Assembly (NCBI GenBank): GCA_007693505.1
Contig: REDL01000036.1
Location: 1-64,000, forward strand
DNA from: Desulfovibrionales bacterium
GTDB taxonomy: Bacteria; Desulfobacterota; Desulfovibrionia; Desulfovibrionales; Desulfonatronaceae
Direction: 5' to 3'
DNA length: 64,000 nt
Shown here: in pieces, positions 17,263 through 25,553 of the stretch
How positions within the stretch are numbered: position 1 is the first letter of the stretch
How the letters are laid out: each line of letters begins with the position of its first letter
The notes under the pieces: model-generated
Told to the model about the DNA's origin: nothing
What the model saw: the letters and a program-made list of their open reading frames with translations, nothing else
Database searches by the model: none
Translations under genes and position numbers: made by a program

Positions 17263-18597
17263 ATGAACCAATCCATCTGTCTGCTCGGACTCAACCATCG
17301 TACCGCCCCGGTCGAGGTTCGGGAGCGCTACGCCCTGCCCGACGTCGATCCGCGGGAACAGGGTCTCATCGCTCCCGGATCTGGGGTCAAAGAGGCCATG
17401 ATCCTCTCCACCTGCAACCGGGTGGAATTTCTGTCCGTCGGGCGTGAAAAGCCTGGCATGGCCCTGGAGATCCTCCGATTCTGGGCGGACTTTTGCGGTG
17501 GCAATGTCCATGAATTGCAGGCCCACACCTACCAATACAACAACCTGGACGCGGTATCCCACCTGTTCTCCGTGGCCTCCAGCCTGGACTCCATGGTCCT
17601 GGGAGAGCCACAGATTCTCGGCCAGCTCAAACAGGCCTACCGCCGCAGCGTCAAGCAGGGCACCTCCGGTGTGGTGCTGAACCGGCTGCTGCATAAATCC
17701 TTTTCCGTGGCGAAACGGGTGCGAACCGAGACCAGGGTTGCCTCCAACGCCGTATCCATCAGCTTCGCCGCCGTGGAACTGGCCAAGCGGATCTTCGGCG
17801 ATCTTTCCAACCAGACGGCCATGCTCGTGGGAGCCGGCGAAATGGCCGAACTGGCCGCCACCCACCTGCTCTCCGCCGGAGTCAAACGCCTGCTCATCGC
17901 CAACCGCACCCATGCCCGGGGCTGTGAATTGGCCTCCCGGATTCAGGGCGAGGCCGTCCTTTTCGCCGAACTCTTTGAACGGATGGCCGAAGCGGACATT
18001 ATCATCAGTTCCACCGGTGCCACCCAAACCGTCATCCAGCGCCGTGACGTGCAGACGATCATGAAACGCCGCCGCAACCGACCGATGTTTTTCATCGACA
18101 TCGCCGTGCCCCGCGACATCGACCCGGATGTGAACAACCTGGACAACACCTATCTGTACGACATCGACGACCTGAAGGAAGTGGTGGAGGAAAATCTCAG
18201 CCAGCGCAAGACCGAAGCGGCCAAGGCCATGGTCATCGTCCAGGAGGAAACGGAAAAGTTCGCCTGCTGGCTACGCTCTCTGGACCTCAAGCCGACCATT
18301 CTGGATCTGCTGGCCAGCGGGGAGCGAATCGCCCGCAAGGAACTCAAAAAAACACTGCGCCGCCTGGGGCCAAAAGCCGAGGACCCGCAAGTGCGCGAAG
18401 CCCTGGAAACCCTGGTCCTTTCCCTGGGGCACAAGCTGTACCACCAGCCGTTGGACTTCCTGAAACGCCGCGCCAGGGAAGAGGACGCCGGTACCCGGTA
18501 CATCGACATCACCCGCCGGATGTTCAACCTGGATAACGAACCCCCGGCCCCTGACGCCCATCCGGATCGACGCCAACCCAAACCAGACGAAGATTAG
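17263..18597 (+). CDS. hemA: Glutamyl-tRNA reductase
   Basis: HemA (444 residues) reduces glutamyl-tRNA to glutamate-1-semialdehyde, the first step of the C5 tetrapyrrole pathway. It shows the N-terminal catalytic segment GLNHRTAPVEVRERYALP, the active-site cysteine in ILSTCNRVEF, the NADPH fold AMLVGAGEMAELAATHL and the C-terminal dimerisation helix. Its clustering with sirohaem synthesis and the CcsA-like protein fits heavy demand for sirohaem and c-type haem. The last 15 residues form a Pro/Asp-rich tail. Confidence 0.97.
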   Translation: MNQSICLLGLNHRTAPVEVRERYALPDVDPREQGLIAPGSGVKEAMILSTCNRVEFLSVGREKPGMALEILRFWADFCGGNVHELQAHTYQYNNLDAVSHLFSVASSLDSMVLGEPQILGQLKQAYRRSVKQGTSGVVLNRLLHKSFSVAKRVRTETRVASNAVSISFAAVELAKRIFGDLSNQTAMLVGAGEMAELAATHLLSAGVKRLLIANRTHARGCELASRIQGEAVLFAELFERMAEADIIISSTGATQTVIQRRDVQTIMKRRRNRPMFFIDIAVPRDIDPDVNNLDNTYLYDIDDLKEVVEENLSQRKTEAAKAMVIVQEETEKFACWLRSLDLKPTILDLLASGERIARKELKKTLRRLGPKAEDPQVREALETLVLSLGHKLYHQPLDFLKRRAREEDAGTRYIDITRRMFNLDNEPPAPDAHPDRRQPKPDED

Positions 18598-18686
18598 ACC
18601 GACCGCCCCCCCGGTCCAACTGCATTTTTCCTGAACCAGACATTCCGGCGCAAATTTTCCGGTCCAAACAACATGGAGTGAATAAC

Positions 18687-19022
18687 GTGCGCGCATACCT
18701 GATTGACGAACTCAACCCCACCGATGTGCAACGTCTCGCATCCCACCTGGAAACCCGGGCATTGAAGGCCCCGGTGACAGATATGTTTTGGCTGGAAATC
18801 CCGGAGCATCTGCTCTCCGCGGAACAGCACGAACACGGGGCCCAGTGCGGACCGTTTGTCTGCTCCCTGGAAATCGGCCGGGACTGGCTGAAAGTAGAGT
18901 TGTTGCTCCGAGGTCGGGGTAAGCTGCGCTGCTCCTGTATTGCCTATGCCGACCAGAACCAACGGGACTGGATTCTGGACCAGGTCGACGCCATGCTGGC
19001 GGAGTTGGACATCCCAGTTTAA
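18687..19022 (+). CDS. Conserved hypothetical protein, about 111 aa
   Basis: I do not recognise this protein. It is soluble and mixed alpha/beta, beginning MRAYLIDELNPTDVQRLASHL, with two cysteine pairs (CGPFVC and CSC) that could be structural. A GTG at 18687 with GGAG eight bases ahead is preferred; another GTG lies three codons earlier. It sits between hemA and tilS on the same strand with about 100-base gaps on each side, so it may have its own promoter. No function is offered. Confidence 0.65.
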   Translation: MRAYLIDELNPTDVQRLASHLETRALKAPVTDMFWLEIPEHLLSAEQHEHGAQCGPFVCSLEIGRDWLKVELLLRGRGKLRCSCIAYADQNQRDWILDQVDAMLAELDIPV

Positions 19023-19124
19023 GCTCAATACCAACCGGGACTCGCGACGACCTTCCGCATGATTCTCTCCTCGCTGGGATTGTTCATCTCCCTGCTGAAA
19101 TAGTCTTCCGCTTCAGCCTTGCGT

Positions 19125-20222
19125 ATGCCCAGCCCCGCCCTGCCTTCCTGCATCCAGGACCTGCCACCGATCTGGGCGCGGTTCTGTCTGGACATCGAAC
19201 GGCTTCTCCTCCACGACCTCGCCCTGCCTCTTGTCCATCGCCACCTGTTGCTGGCCTGCTCATCCGGGAGCGATTCCACGGCCCTGTTGCTGATCCTGCA
19301 CTGTTTGGCTCCTCGCATGGGATTCACGATCAGTGTCGCCCACCTGGACCATGGGTTGCGCCCGGAATCTGGCCGGGAGGCACATTGTATTACTGACTTG
19401 TGTCGCCGCTTGGGTGTCCAGATCAGCACTGGAAGCAGCAATGTCGCCCGGTACGCCCGGCTTACCAGGAGCGGACTGGAGGAAGCCGGACGAACCCTGC
19501 GCTATCGGTTTTTATTCGGGATGCGCCGCCGCCTCAATGCCGACCTGCTGCTCACGGCCCATCATGCCGATGACCTGGCCGAGGACATGATGCTGCGCCT
19601 GATCCGCGGGACCGGGTGGCCGGGACTGGCCGGCATGCCACGCTGGGATCCTTCCCGCCGCCTCCTGCGCCCCCTGCTGCACACCCCCAAACAGGATCTT
19701 CGCCGTTTTCTGAAGGCCATCAATGTCACCTGGTCTGAAGACGCCAGCAATACGGATACACGGCAAACCCGCAACCGCGTCCGCTGGGACCTGATGCCCT
19801 TGTTGATCCAGGAAAACCCCCGGTTCTTGCGAAACATCGTCCGTTTGCACCGACAGGCGGAGATGGATGCCGGGCTTTTTGCATCCATGGTCACCCCCCT
19901 TGTCCAGGGGGCCCAATCCGAGAATACACGCCCAACCGAGCGCGAGTCTGAACAGACCGGCCTCCTCCTGCAATCTTCCTTGCTCCGTAAGCTGCATCCG
20001 GGTTTGCGTCTGCGTCTTTACAAAGCCGTGATCGACGACCTTGGTCCCGGCCAGACCCTGCACGACTCCCTGTTGCGCCTGGAGCAAGCCTGGCAAAGCG
20101 GCAGAAACAGCGCAACCATTCAATTTCCTGGCAGTAAAACCGCCTGGATTACTCCAACTGGCATCCGATTCACCAGGTCGAGCCGCACCCCGGCAAAGGA
20201 GACACCCGCCCCATGCGACTGA
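19125..20222 (+). CDS. tilS: tRNA(Ile)-lysidine synthase
   Basis: TilS converts cytidine 34 of the CAU tRNA for isoleucine to lysidine, so that it reads AUA. This 365-residue copy has the N-type ATP pyrophosphatase domain. The P-loop reads SSGSDS where SGGxDS is usual. Further hallmarks are VAHLDHGLRPESGREAHCI, LLTAHHADDLAEDMMLRLIRGTGWPGLAGM and RNRVRWDLMPLL. The start could be the ATG at 19125 or a TTG two codons before. Its end overlaps the cyclase gene by ten bases. A CAU-anticodon tRNA, a likely substrate, lies at 38416-38491. Confidence 0.9.
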   Translation: MPSPALPSCIQDLPPIWARFCLDIERLLLHDLALPLVHRHLLLACSSGSDSTALLLILHCLAPRMGFTISVAHLDHGLRPESGREAHCITDLCRRLGVQISTGSSNVARYARLTRSGLEEAGRTLRYRFLFGMRRRLNADLLLTAHHADDLAEDMMLRLIRGTGWPGLAGMPRWDPSRRLLRPLLHTPKQDLRRFLKAINVTWSEDASNTDTRQTRNRVRWDLMPLLIQENPRFLRNIVRLHRQAEMDAGLFASMVTPLVQGAQSENTRPTERESEQTGLLLQSSLLRKLHPGLRLRLYKAVIDDLGPGQTLHDSLLRLEQAWQSGRNSATIQFPGSKTAWITPTGIRFTRSSRTPAKETPAPCD

Positions 20223-21670
20223 GCGTCAAACTTTTTCTGGGCATTTTGCTGATAGCTGTCTTGGCGTCCGGGGCCACTGGCTCCTTTTTCTATTATCAAG
20301 CCAGGTCAGCCATGGTGGAATCCGTTCGCGATCAACTTCTGTCCACGGCCAAAATCGCGGCCATGCTTGTGAATGGCGACGATCTGAAGACCCTGACCAG
20401 GCCGGAGCAAATGCAATCCCCCAGCTATCAATCCATCCAGGAACTCATGGGCATCATCGCCCAGACCAGCACTGAATATCTGTTTGCCTACACCATGCGC
20501 CTGGAGAACGGCCGGGTTCGTTTCATTGTTGATTCCCCGGCCCATGATGACGACGGTGACGGGATCATCAGTGAAGATGAACTACCAGAACCCATTGGCG
20601 CTCTCTATCCCAACCCGACCCGTGAGATGCTGCATGGTTTTGTCCGGCCGACCGTGGAACGGCGCCCTCACCTGGATCAATGGGGCAAGACCATCTCCGG
20701 ATACGCCCCCATTCACGATTCCTCAGGGCGCCCCGTGGGTCTCATCGGCATCGACATGTCCGTGACCATCTTGGAGGAAAAATTGGCTGCGATCCGACAA
20801 GCCGGTTTGATTTCCCTGGGTATAGCCCTGATCGTGGCCATCAGCATGGGCTGGTATTTCAGTCGGAGCATCTTTCGCCCTCTCGCCATGCTGCAACATG
20901 CATTGGTCAAGGTTGGAAAGGGAGACTACACCCAACGTCTGGATGAATCCGGAACGGGTGAGCTGGCCGCTTCGGCCAGAAGTTACAACATCATGGTTTC
21001 GGAGTTGCGCGAAAAAGCCCTGATGAAATCCAGCCTGGGCAAAGTGCTGGGCGCCCAGGCCATGCAGCACCTGCTGGACAACCAGCTGGAACTGGGTGGG
21101 AATATGCATCAGGCCACCCTGCTGGTCTGCGACCTGCGCGGTTTCTCCCGGTTGTGCCAGCGCCTGCCCCCCAAACTCCTGGTGAGTCTGCTCAACGACT
21201 ACCTCACGGCCATGGTCGAGGTTATTCAACGCCACGGCGGCATCGTCGACAAGTTTGTTGGCGACATGGTCCTGGCGGTTTTCGGACATCCCGTCCCCCT
21301 CAAGCAGGAACAGCACGCAGCCCTGAGCGCGGCCAAGGACATGATCACGCGTTGCGACGCCCTGAACGAACACTTGCCCCTGGACTCGGACTTGCGCTTG
21401 CACAATTCCATTGGCCTGCATTGCGGACCGGTTCTGGCCGGAAACATCGGCAGTCCGGAACGAATGGAATACACGGTCATGGGCCATTCCGTGAACGTGG
21501 CCAGCCGGATCGAACGGCTCACCCGGGCCCTGGATGTGCGGGTTGCGGCGAGCGCGGACTTTATTCACGCCCATGGCCTGGGCCACGGTCTGGAGGCAGC
21601 CGGTGACGTGGAACTCCCCGGCATGGACACCCGGTTGGCGATGTATGTCCTCCGCACCTCGCCAAAATAG
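20213..21670 (+). CDS. Membrane class III adenylate/guanylate cyclase with HAMP and EF-hand-like loop
   Basis: A 485-residue sensor cyclase: an N-terminal transmembrane helix (about 7-27), an extracytoplasmic sensor region (about 30-195), a second helix (about 196-215), HAMP (215-270) and a class III cyclase domain (about 300-480). The metal-binding aspartates are in LVCDLRGFSRLC and DKFVGDMVLAVFG, and the nucleotide-binding region is MGHSVNVASRIERL. The sensor part contains DDDGDGIISEDE (112-123), a perfect EF-hand calcium loop. It is predicted to make cAMP or a related nucleotide in response to an external cue, possibly divalent cation. It overlaps tilS by ten bases. Confidence 0.92.
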   Translation: MRLSVKLFLGILLIAVLASGATGSFFYYQARSAMVESVRDQLLSTAKIAAMLVNGDDLKTLTRPEQMQSPSYQSIQELMGIIAQTSTEYLFAYTMRLENGRVRFIVDSPAHDDDGDGIISEDELPEPIGALYPNPTREMLHGFVRPTVERRPHLDQWGKTISGYAPIHDSSGRPVGLIGIDMSVTILEEKLAAIRQAGLISLGIALIVAISMGWYFSRSIFRPLAMLQHALVKVGKGDYTQRLDESGTGELAASARSYNIMVSELREKALMKSSLGKVLGAQAMQHLLDNQLELGGNMHQATLLVCDLRGFSRLCQRLPPKLLVSLLNDYLTAMVEVIQRHGGIVDKFVGDMVLAVFGHPVPLKQEQHAALSAAKDMITRCDALNEHLPLDSDLRLHNSIGLHCGPVLAGNIGSPERMEYTVMGHSVNVASRIERLTRALDVRVAASADFIHAHGLGHGLEAAGDVELPGMDTRLAMYVLRTSPK

Positions 21671-21771
21671 TCTGGTACACATTGATACCCGGGAAAATAA
21701 GCAAAGTTGCCAGCGCACTGTGCACACAGCCTGAATGCCGGATGCGAAAAACCTGGTGCACCAAATAAAAA

Positions 21772-21821
21772 ACGCTTGCCCGCCCGGGGACCTCAGTGAG
21801 GTCCCCCGGGCGGGCAAGCGT
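21772..21821 (-). terminator. Strong hairpin terminator downstream of TPR gene (also faces cyclase)
   Basis: A stem of about 24 base pairs with one bulge, GCTTGCCCGCCCGGGGACCT paired to its complement, lies between the convergent cyclase and TPR genes. On the minus strand it is followed by a T-rich run (TTTTTTATTT), so it is a good intrinsic terminator for the ccmD-TPR transcript. On the plus strand no T-run follows, but the stem could still stop cyclase transcription. Confidence 0.8.
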
Positions 21822-21845
21822 CAAGGCCGGGTCAGAACGTATCCC

Positions 21846-22433
21846 CTACTCTTCAGAGCCAGGGCTCGGAGACATCTCGGCCAATTCGGCACGAACACGA
21901 TTGACCGTTTCTTCATCATCCGGATTGAGTTCCAAAACCCGTTGAAAGGCCATGCGGGCCAACTCAGGGTCGTCAAGATAATGCTTGTGGAGCATGCCCA
22001 GATTGAAATGCGCCCGGTAATTGTCTGGCGAAATTTCCACAATGCGCGCAAACTGCTCCGCCGACTCCGAGAACTGATCCATGTTGTAGTAGGCCACGCC
22101 AAGACCGTTCAAGGCTCGCTCCAGGTTCGGGTCCAGAGCAATGGACCGTCTCCAGAAAACAGCCGCTCGCTCATAGGATCCCATGCGCATGAATTGATCG
22201 CCCAAGGCCATCATGGTCGGCAGATGATTCGGTTCTCTGTCTAACCGAGCCATCAACTCGGTGATTTCACTCATGGCCATCGAAGTCTCCGATGGTCGGG
22301 AAACCATCGTCAAACTTGGATTCTGCAAACGGTAAATGACCGATCCGACAAACAACAGGACCAGGCCGAGGGCGATGACCGCCACGACCAGACGGCGCCC
22401 CTGATCATGAGGATCAACTGTCGTACTGCTCAT
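21846..22433 (-). CDS. Membrane-anchored TPR protein next to CcmD
   Basis: A 195-residue protein with one N-terminal membrane helix (about residues 15-35) and about three tetratricopeptide repeats (about 75-180; ALDPNLERALNGLGVAYYNM, ISPDNYRAHFNLGMLHKHY and LNPDDEE). It resembles the TPR part of CcmI/CcmH, which presents apocytochrome c to the haem lyase, and overlaps the ccmD gene by 20 bases, supporting that role. The topology would put the TPRs in the periplasm. The CcmI-like function is inferred from context. Confidence 0.8.
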   Translation of the reverse strand: MSSTTVDPHDQGRRLVVAVIALGLVLLFVGSVIYRLQNPSLTMVSRPSETSMAMSEITELMARLDREPNHLPTMMALGDQFMRMGSYERAAVFWRRSIALDPNLERALNGLGVAYYNMDQFSESAEQFARIVEISPDNYRAHFNLGMLHKHYLDDPELARMAFQRVLELNPDDEETVNRVRAELAEMSPSPGSEE

Positions 22434-22563
22434 TATCCAGAGCCTCCAGGTGTTGAAGCCGTTGTTCCATCATGGCCTGACGGCGGGCCAAAAAAACAAT
22501 GTACCCCCCCAGACCGATCCAGACCGCCGCATTGGCGGCCAACAAATAGTGTGCTGCATCCAT
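22414..22563 (-). CDS. ccmD: CcmD family protein (49 aa)
   Basis: This small gene encodes one transmembrane helix preceded by an Ala-rich N terminus and followed by a basic-coiled tail: MDAAHYLLAANAAVWIGLGG, a hydrophobic stretch, then ARRQAMMEQRLQHLEAL. That layout is the CcmD family, which releases holo-CcmE from the CcmABC haem exporter. The ATG at 22563 has GAGG upstream; a longer in-frame start exists but lacks family support. It overlaps the TPR gene. The remaining ccm genes are not in this window. Confidence 0.78.
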   Translation of the reverse strand: MDAAHYLLAANAAVWIGLGGYIVFLARRQAMMEQRLQHLEALDNEQYDS

Positions 22564-22871
22564 ATCCACCTCATATTCCGACTTGTATTCTCCTTGGCGT
22601 AACAACGCAGAACGAATTCGAGATCGAAATTGCAGTCCCCCAGCACGGTCGTTGCCTATTTCGTTTTCACTACCGATCGCAATGGAGATCCCGGCTCCTC
22701 CCCGAATTTGTTTGCGTAGTGTCATTTTGAAAACAAAACAGCATGACGCATCTTCCGCCAAAATGAACGCCAGAGCAAAGTAGGGTATGCATTTCCCGCT
22801 GATTCGTAAAGATCCACCTGCCCCTAAAACAGGGCAATTTTGTTCTCACGTAGGCGTTTGAAAAATAAGAC

Positions 22872-23039
22872 GCTGGTTTACCCTGTTTGGGACAAATCGA
22901 CTGTTTGACTGAACCAGGAATCGTTCATCAAGGCGTTGCCCATCGCAAAGAGCACAGGTGCTTGTTATTATAACGCAACAGCTTGATGGTCCGAGGCCGG
23001 TGATGGAGTTTCGAGCCGTTCCAAACTGGGTAAACCAGC
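22872..23039. mobile_element. Candidate miniature element with about 20-bp terminal inverted repeats
   Basis: CTGGTTTACCCTGTTTGG at 22873-22890 is repeated inverted at 23021-23038 as CCAAACTGGGTAAACCAG, differing at one position; the match extends weakly a few bases outside and inside. The enclosed 168 bp has no open gene and low similarity to its surroundings. This is the layout of a MITE or a solo pair of transposon ends. No target-site duplication could be confirmed by eye. Confidence 0.45.
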
Positions 23040-23085
23040 TGCCTTTGCAGGAAAAATTCAGTGAGAACAATATTGCCCTGGACCC

Positions 23086-23128
23086 AAAAAAGCGGATGAC
23101 CGGACCCTGCTTGGGCCCGGTCATCCGC
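23086..23128 (-). terminator. Intrinsic terminator of the ech operon
   Basis: Arms GCGGATGACCGG (23092-23103) and CCGGTCATCCGC (23117-23128) form a perfect 12-bp stem. On the minus strand the stem is followed immediately by TTTTTT, the classic rho-independent pattern. It lies 56 bases beyond the echF stop codon. Confidence 0.85.
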
Positions 23129-23183
23129 CGTCTCACTCTTTGCAGCACCCCCCCCCGCGTAGCACTGCACCTTAAAGGTGTGA

Positions 23184-23576
23184 TTATCCGCTCGCCTCCT
23201 CTTTCTTGGCCGCGGCTTTTTTCTTGGATTTGGGGGGAGTGCCTTGCATTTCTATCATCTCCCGCTGTCCGGACACCGGACGCCACGTTCGCTTATGGTG
23301 CAGACAGTGAGTAGGGCAGGCCTCCATGCACGTTCCACAAAAGACACATACAAAGGGGTCGCAGGTCCAGATTCCCTTTTCCTTGTCCACGGTAATGCAC
23401 TGGGAGGGGCACTTCCGGGCACAGGTCGAACAGAAGATGCAATTATCGATATCATTATACAGCTCACCGCGAGATTCCTCAAATGGCTCGCGGATCACAA
23501 ACGGATAGGGTCGCGTGGACTTCTTGGTGATCAAATTCTTCAAGATGTTTTTGGTCATCGGTGTAATCTTGAACAT
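23184..23576 (-). CDS. echF: Ech hydrogenase subunit EchF, 2x[4Fe-4S] ferredoxin-like
   Basis: A 130-residue cytoplasmic electron-transfer subunit. It contains two [4Fe-4S] motifs (CIFCSTCARKCP and CVFCGTCMEACP, about residues 45-90), homologous to the NuoI subunit of complex I, and carries electrons between ferredoxin and EchC. The C terminus is a Lys/Ala-rich tail. The ATG at 23576 is chosen because upstream codons belong to the echE overlap frame and lack similarity. It is the last gene of echABCDEF and starts ten bases after echE ends. Confidence 0.93.
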   Translation of the reverse strand: MFKITPMTKNILKNLITKKSTRPYPFVIREPFEESRGELYNDIDNCIFCSTCARKCPSQCITVDKEKGIWTCDPFVCVFCGTCMEACPTHCLHHKRTWRPVSGQREMIEMQGTPPKSKKKAAAKKEEASG

Positions 23577-23586
23577 GACAGGTCTC

Positions 23587-24663
23587 CTAGCGTTCCGTGC
23601 AGCTGATGCAAGGGTCAATGGAGAGCACGACCACCGGTACGTCCGCCAGCTCAATCCCCGGCAACATGGCTGCCAAAGGAGGGATATTCGCGAAGGTGGG
23701 TGTGCGAATGCGTAAGCGTTCCAAGTGCTTGGTACCGTTGCCCTTGAAGTAGTAGAACAACTCCCCACGCGGTTGCTCGACACGGGCCACACCCTCACCC
23801 TCCGGATTTCCCTTGACCTTGACGTTGATCTCGCCATCGGGAAGCTTGTGCAGGGCCTGGCGGACAAGATCGATGGACTGCAGGGTTTCCCGATAGCGAA
23901 CCTTGCTGCGGGCATAGGAATCGCCGTCATATTCCACCACCGGCTCAAACTCCAGGTCGCTGAACGCGGCATAGTTCAGCTGCCGGCAATCCTGGGCGAT
24001 ACCGCTTCCGCGCAGGGTCGGCCCGGCGGCGCCCAGATCATAGGCCTGTTCCTTGGTCAACATGCCCTTGCCCACGGTGCGTTCCTTGACTGTGTAATCG
24101 TCCAGAATCGTGGACTCCAGAGCCTTGAGTTCGCTTTCCACCAGCTCGAGTTCGGAGAGGATCCAGCGGATCTGTTCCAGGCTGAGGTCCTTGCGTACGC
24201 CACCCATCACATTCACGGACACGATGACCCGGTTGCCGGTGGTGGCTTCGTTGATGTCCATGACCCGCTCACGGATTTTCCAGAGCTGGTAGAACAAGGC
24301 CTCGAAGCCGAACCCATCCGCAAACAGCCCCAGCCACAGCAGGTGGGAGTGGACCCGGTGCAACTCGGACCAGATGGTTCGCAGGTATTTGGCCCGGGGC
24401 GGCACCTCGACCTGCATCATTTCTTCGAGGCCATGGCAATAGCACATGGCGTGAATTTTGGAACAAATACCGCAAACCCGTTCCACAACCTGGATCATAT
24501 GATGGTAGTCGCGAATGTCGCAGAGCTTTTCCAGACCGCGGTGGACGTAGCCCAACGCCGGTACAGCCTGGGTCACGATCTCGTCCTCCACGGTCAGGGA
24601 CAGATGGATCGGCTCTGGCAGGACCGGATGCTGCGGACCGAAAGGTATAATGGTCTTGGCCAT
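23587..24663 (-). CDS. echE: Ech hydrogenase large subunit EchE ([NiFe] active site)
   Basis: The 358-residue catalytic subunit, a NuoD homologue. The four nickel-binding cysteines appear in RVCGICSKIHAMC near residue 64 and in the C-terminal DPCISCTER. In this family the C-terminal extension is short, so little or no maturation cleavage would be needed; the chain ends four residues after the last CxxC. It reduces protons with electrons from ferredoxin or runs in reverse, coupled to ion movement through EchA/EchB. Gap to echD is 31 bases, to echF ten. Confidence 0.95.
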   Translation of the reverse strand: MAKTIIPFGPQHPVLPEPIHLSLTVEDEIVTQAVPALGYVHRGLEKLCDIRDYHHMIQVVERVCGICSKIHAMCYCHGLEEMMQVEVPPRAKYLRTIWSELHRVHSHLLWLGLFADGFGFEALFYQLWKIRERVMDINEATTGNRVIVSVNVMGGVRKDLSLEQIRWILSELELVESELKALESTILDDYTVKERTVGKGMLTKEQAYDLGAAGPTLRGSGIAQDCRQLNYAAFSDLEFEPVVEYDGDSYARSKVRYRETLQSIDLVRQALHKLPDGEINVKVKGNPEGEGVARVEQPRGELFYYFKGNGTKHLERLRIRTPTFANIPPLAAMLPGIELADVPVVVLSIDPCISCTER

Positions 24664-24694
24664 AAAAACTCCTCGGAAAGTTCAAAAAAAATGG

Positions 24695-25099
24695 TTATTG
24701 CGCGTCCTTGCGAATGACGCTGTACTTGCAAAACGGTGTCCTGGCCACTTCCTCTTCCAGGTACAGATAGTTTTCAAAATTCAGCACCAGACCGTCAAAG
24801 CAGATGCCGAACTGGTCCTGGATCTCGTTCTCCACAAGAAAGGCCCCGAACAGGATATCGGAAATCGACGGTGCAGGCGTGCTCTTGGGTTGCTGCATGC
24901 GCAGATGGACCATCTCCAGATCCTTGTCAAAGGAGTACAGCAGATCGACATGTTCTTCATCCAGGTCCACGCAGGTCAGGGTCACGAGGCGATAGCCCTC
25001 GGACTTGAGCCGTCGAATCTCGGCCTTCAGATTGTCGTTTTCAACCGCCTGGGTTGCCAGGACGGGAATCTTTTTTTCAGTGGTTTTCGCTTCAGCCAT
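24695..25099 (-). CDS. echD: Ech hydrogenase subunit EchD
   Basis: A 134-residue soluble subunit homologous to the 30-kDa (NuoC-like) subunit of complex I, identified mainly by its place between echC and echE and by the segment GYRLVTLTCVDLDEEHVDLL with the later NQFGICFDGL-like region. It has no cofactor and probably helps assemble the peripheral arm. Its sequence is the least conserved of the operon, so the call leans on gene order. Confidence 0.86.
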   Translation of the reverse strand: MAEAKTTEKKIPVLATQAVENDNLKAEIRRLKSEGYRLVTLTCVDLDEEHVDLLYSFDKDLEMVHLRMQQPKSTPAPSISDILFGAFLVENEIQDQFGICFDGLVLNFENYLYLEEEVARTPFCKYSVIRKDAQ

Positions 25100-25110
25100 T
25101 GGAGAACTCC

Positions 25111-25548
25111 TTACGACTTGGCGGCGAACAGTTCCAGCGCCTTGACCACGCCGTCGATGATCGCTTCGGGTTTAGGCGGACAACCGGGGACATAGACATC
25201 CACGGGGATGACCTTGTCCACGCCGCCGACGACATTCGGAGCGTCACGAAACACTCCGCCGGACAACCCGCAGGCCCCAATGGCAATGACCGCCCGGGGT
25301 TGCGGCATCTGATCATAAAGATTCTTGAGCACTTTCTTGTTGCGGTGATTCACCGTGCCCGTGACAAGAAAGACGTCCGCATGCTTGGGGTTGCCCACGT
25401 TGATGATTCCAAAACGCTCCACGTCATAGACGGGAGTAAGCACGGCCAAGGTCTCAATATCGCATCCGTTGCAGCTGCCACAATCGAAATGCAGCACCCA
25501 GGGCGATTTGATCCGGGATGTTTGCAGGAATTTGGAAAGCATATTCAT
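25111..25548 (-). CDS. echC: Ech hydrogenase small subunit EchC
   Basis: A 145-residue subunit homologous to NuoB, holding the proximal [4Fe-4S] cluster; ligands are visible in FDCGSCNGCDIE, GACGLSGG and VPGCPPKPE. It passes electrons from EchF to the [NiFe] site of EchE. The ATG at 25548 fits the short family length and begins just before the conserved region; the longer open frame overlaps echB. It starts five bases after echB ends. Confidence 0.94.
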   Translation of the reverse strand: MNMLSKFLQTSRIKSPWVLHFDCGSCNGCDIETLAVLTPVYDVERFGIINVGNPKHADVFLVTGTVNHRNKKVLKNLYDQMPQPRAVIAIGACGLSGGVFRDAPNVVGGVDKVIPVDVYVPGCPPKPEAIIDGVVKALELFAAKS

Positions 25549-25553
25549 AAGAT

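Larger units (their letters stand above)
22564..23183. other. 620-bp intergenic region between ccmD and echF
   Basis: No convincing gene is seen. The part next to ccmD carries GAGATCGAAAT-like low-complexity words (22617-22640); the centre holds a candidate miniature element with terminal inverted repeats (22872-23039); the part next to echF holds the ech terminator (about 23086-23128). Both flanking gene sets are on the minus strand, so the ccmD promoter should lie within it. Confidence 0.6.

Noticed and set aside
18598-18640. Possible terminator after hemA
   Set aside because: Only a four to five base stem around a C-run with a weak T-tract; not strong enough to list.
22846-23286. 146-aa minus-strand frame upstream of ccmD
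   Set aside because: It runs through the ech terminator and the candidate miniature element and resembles nothing known.
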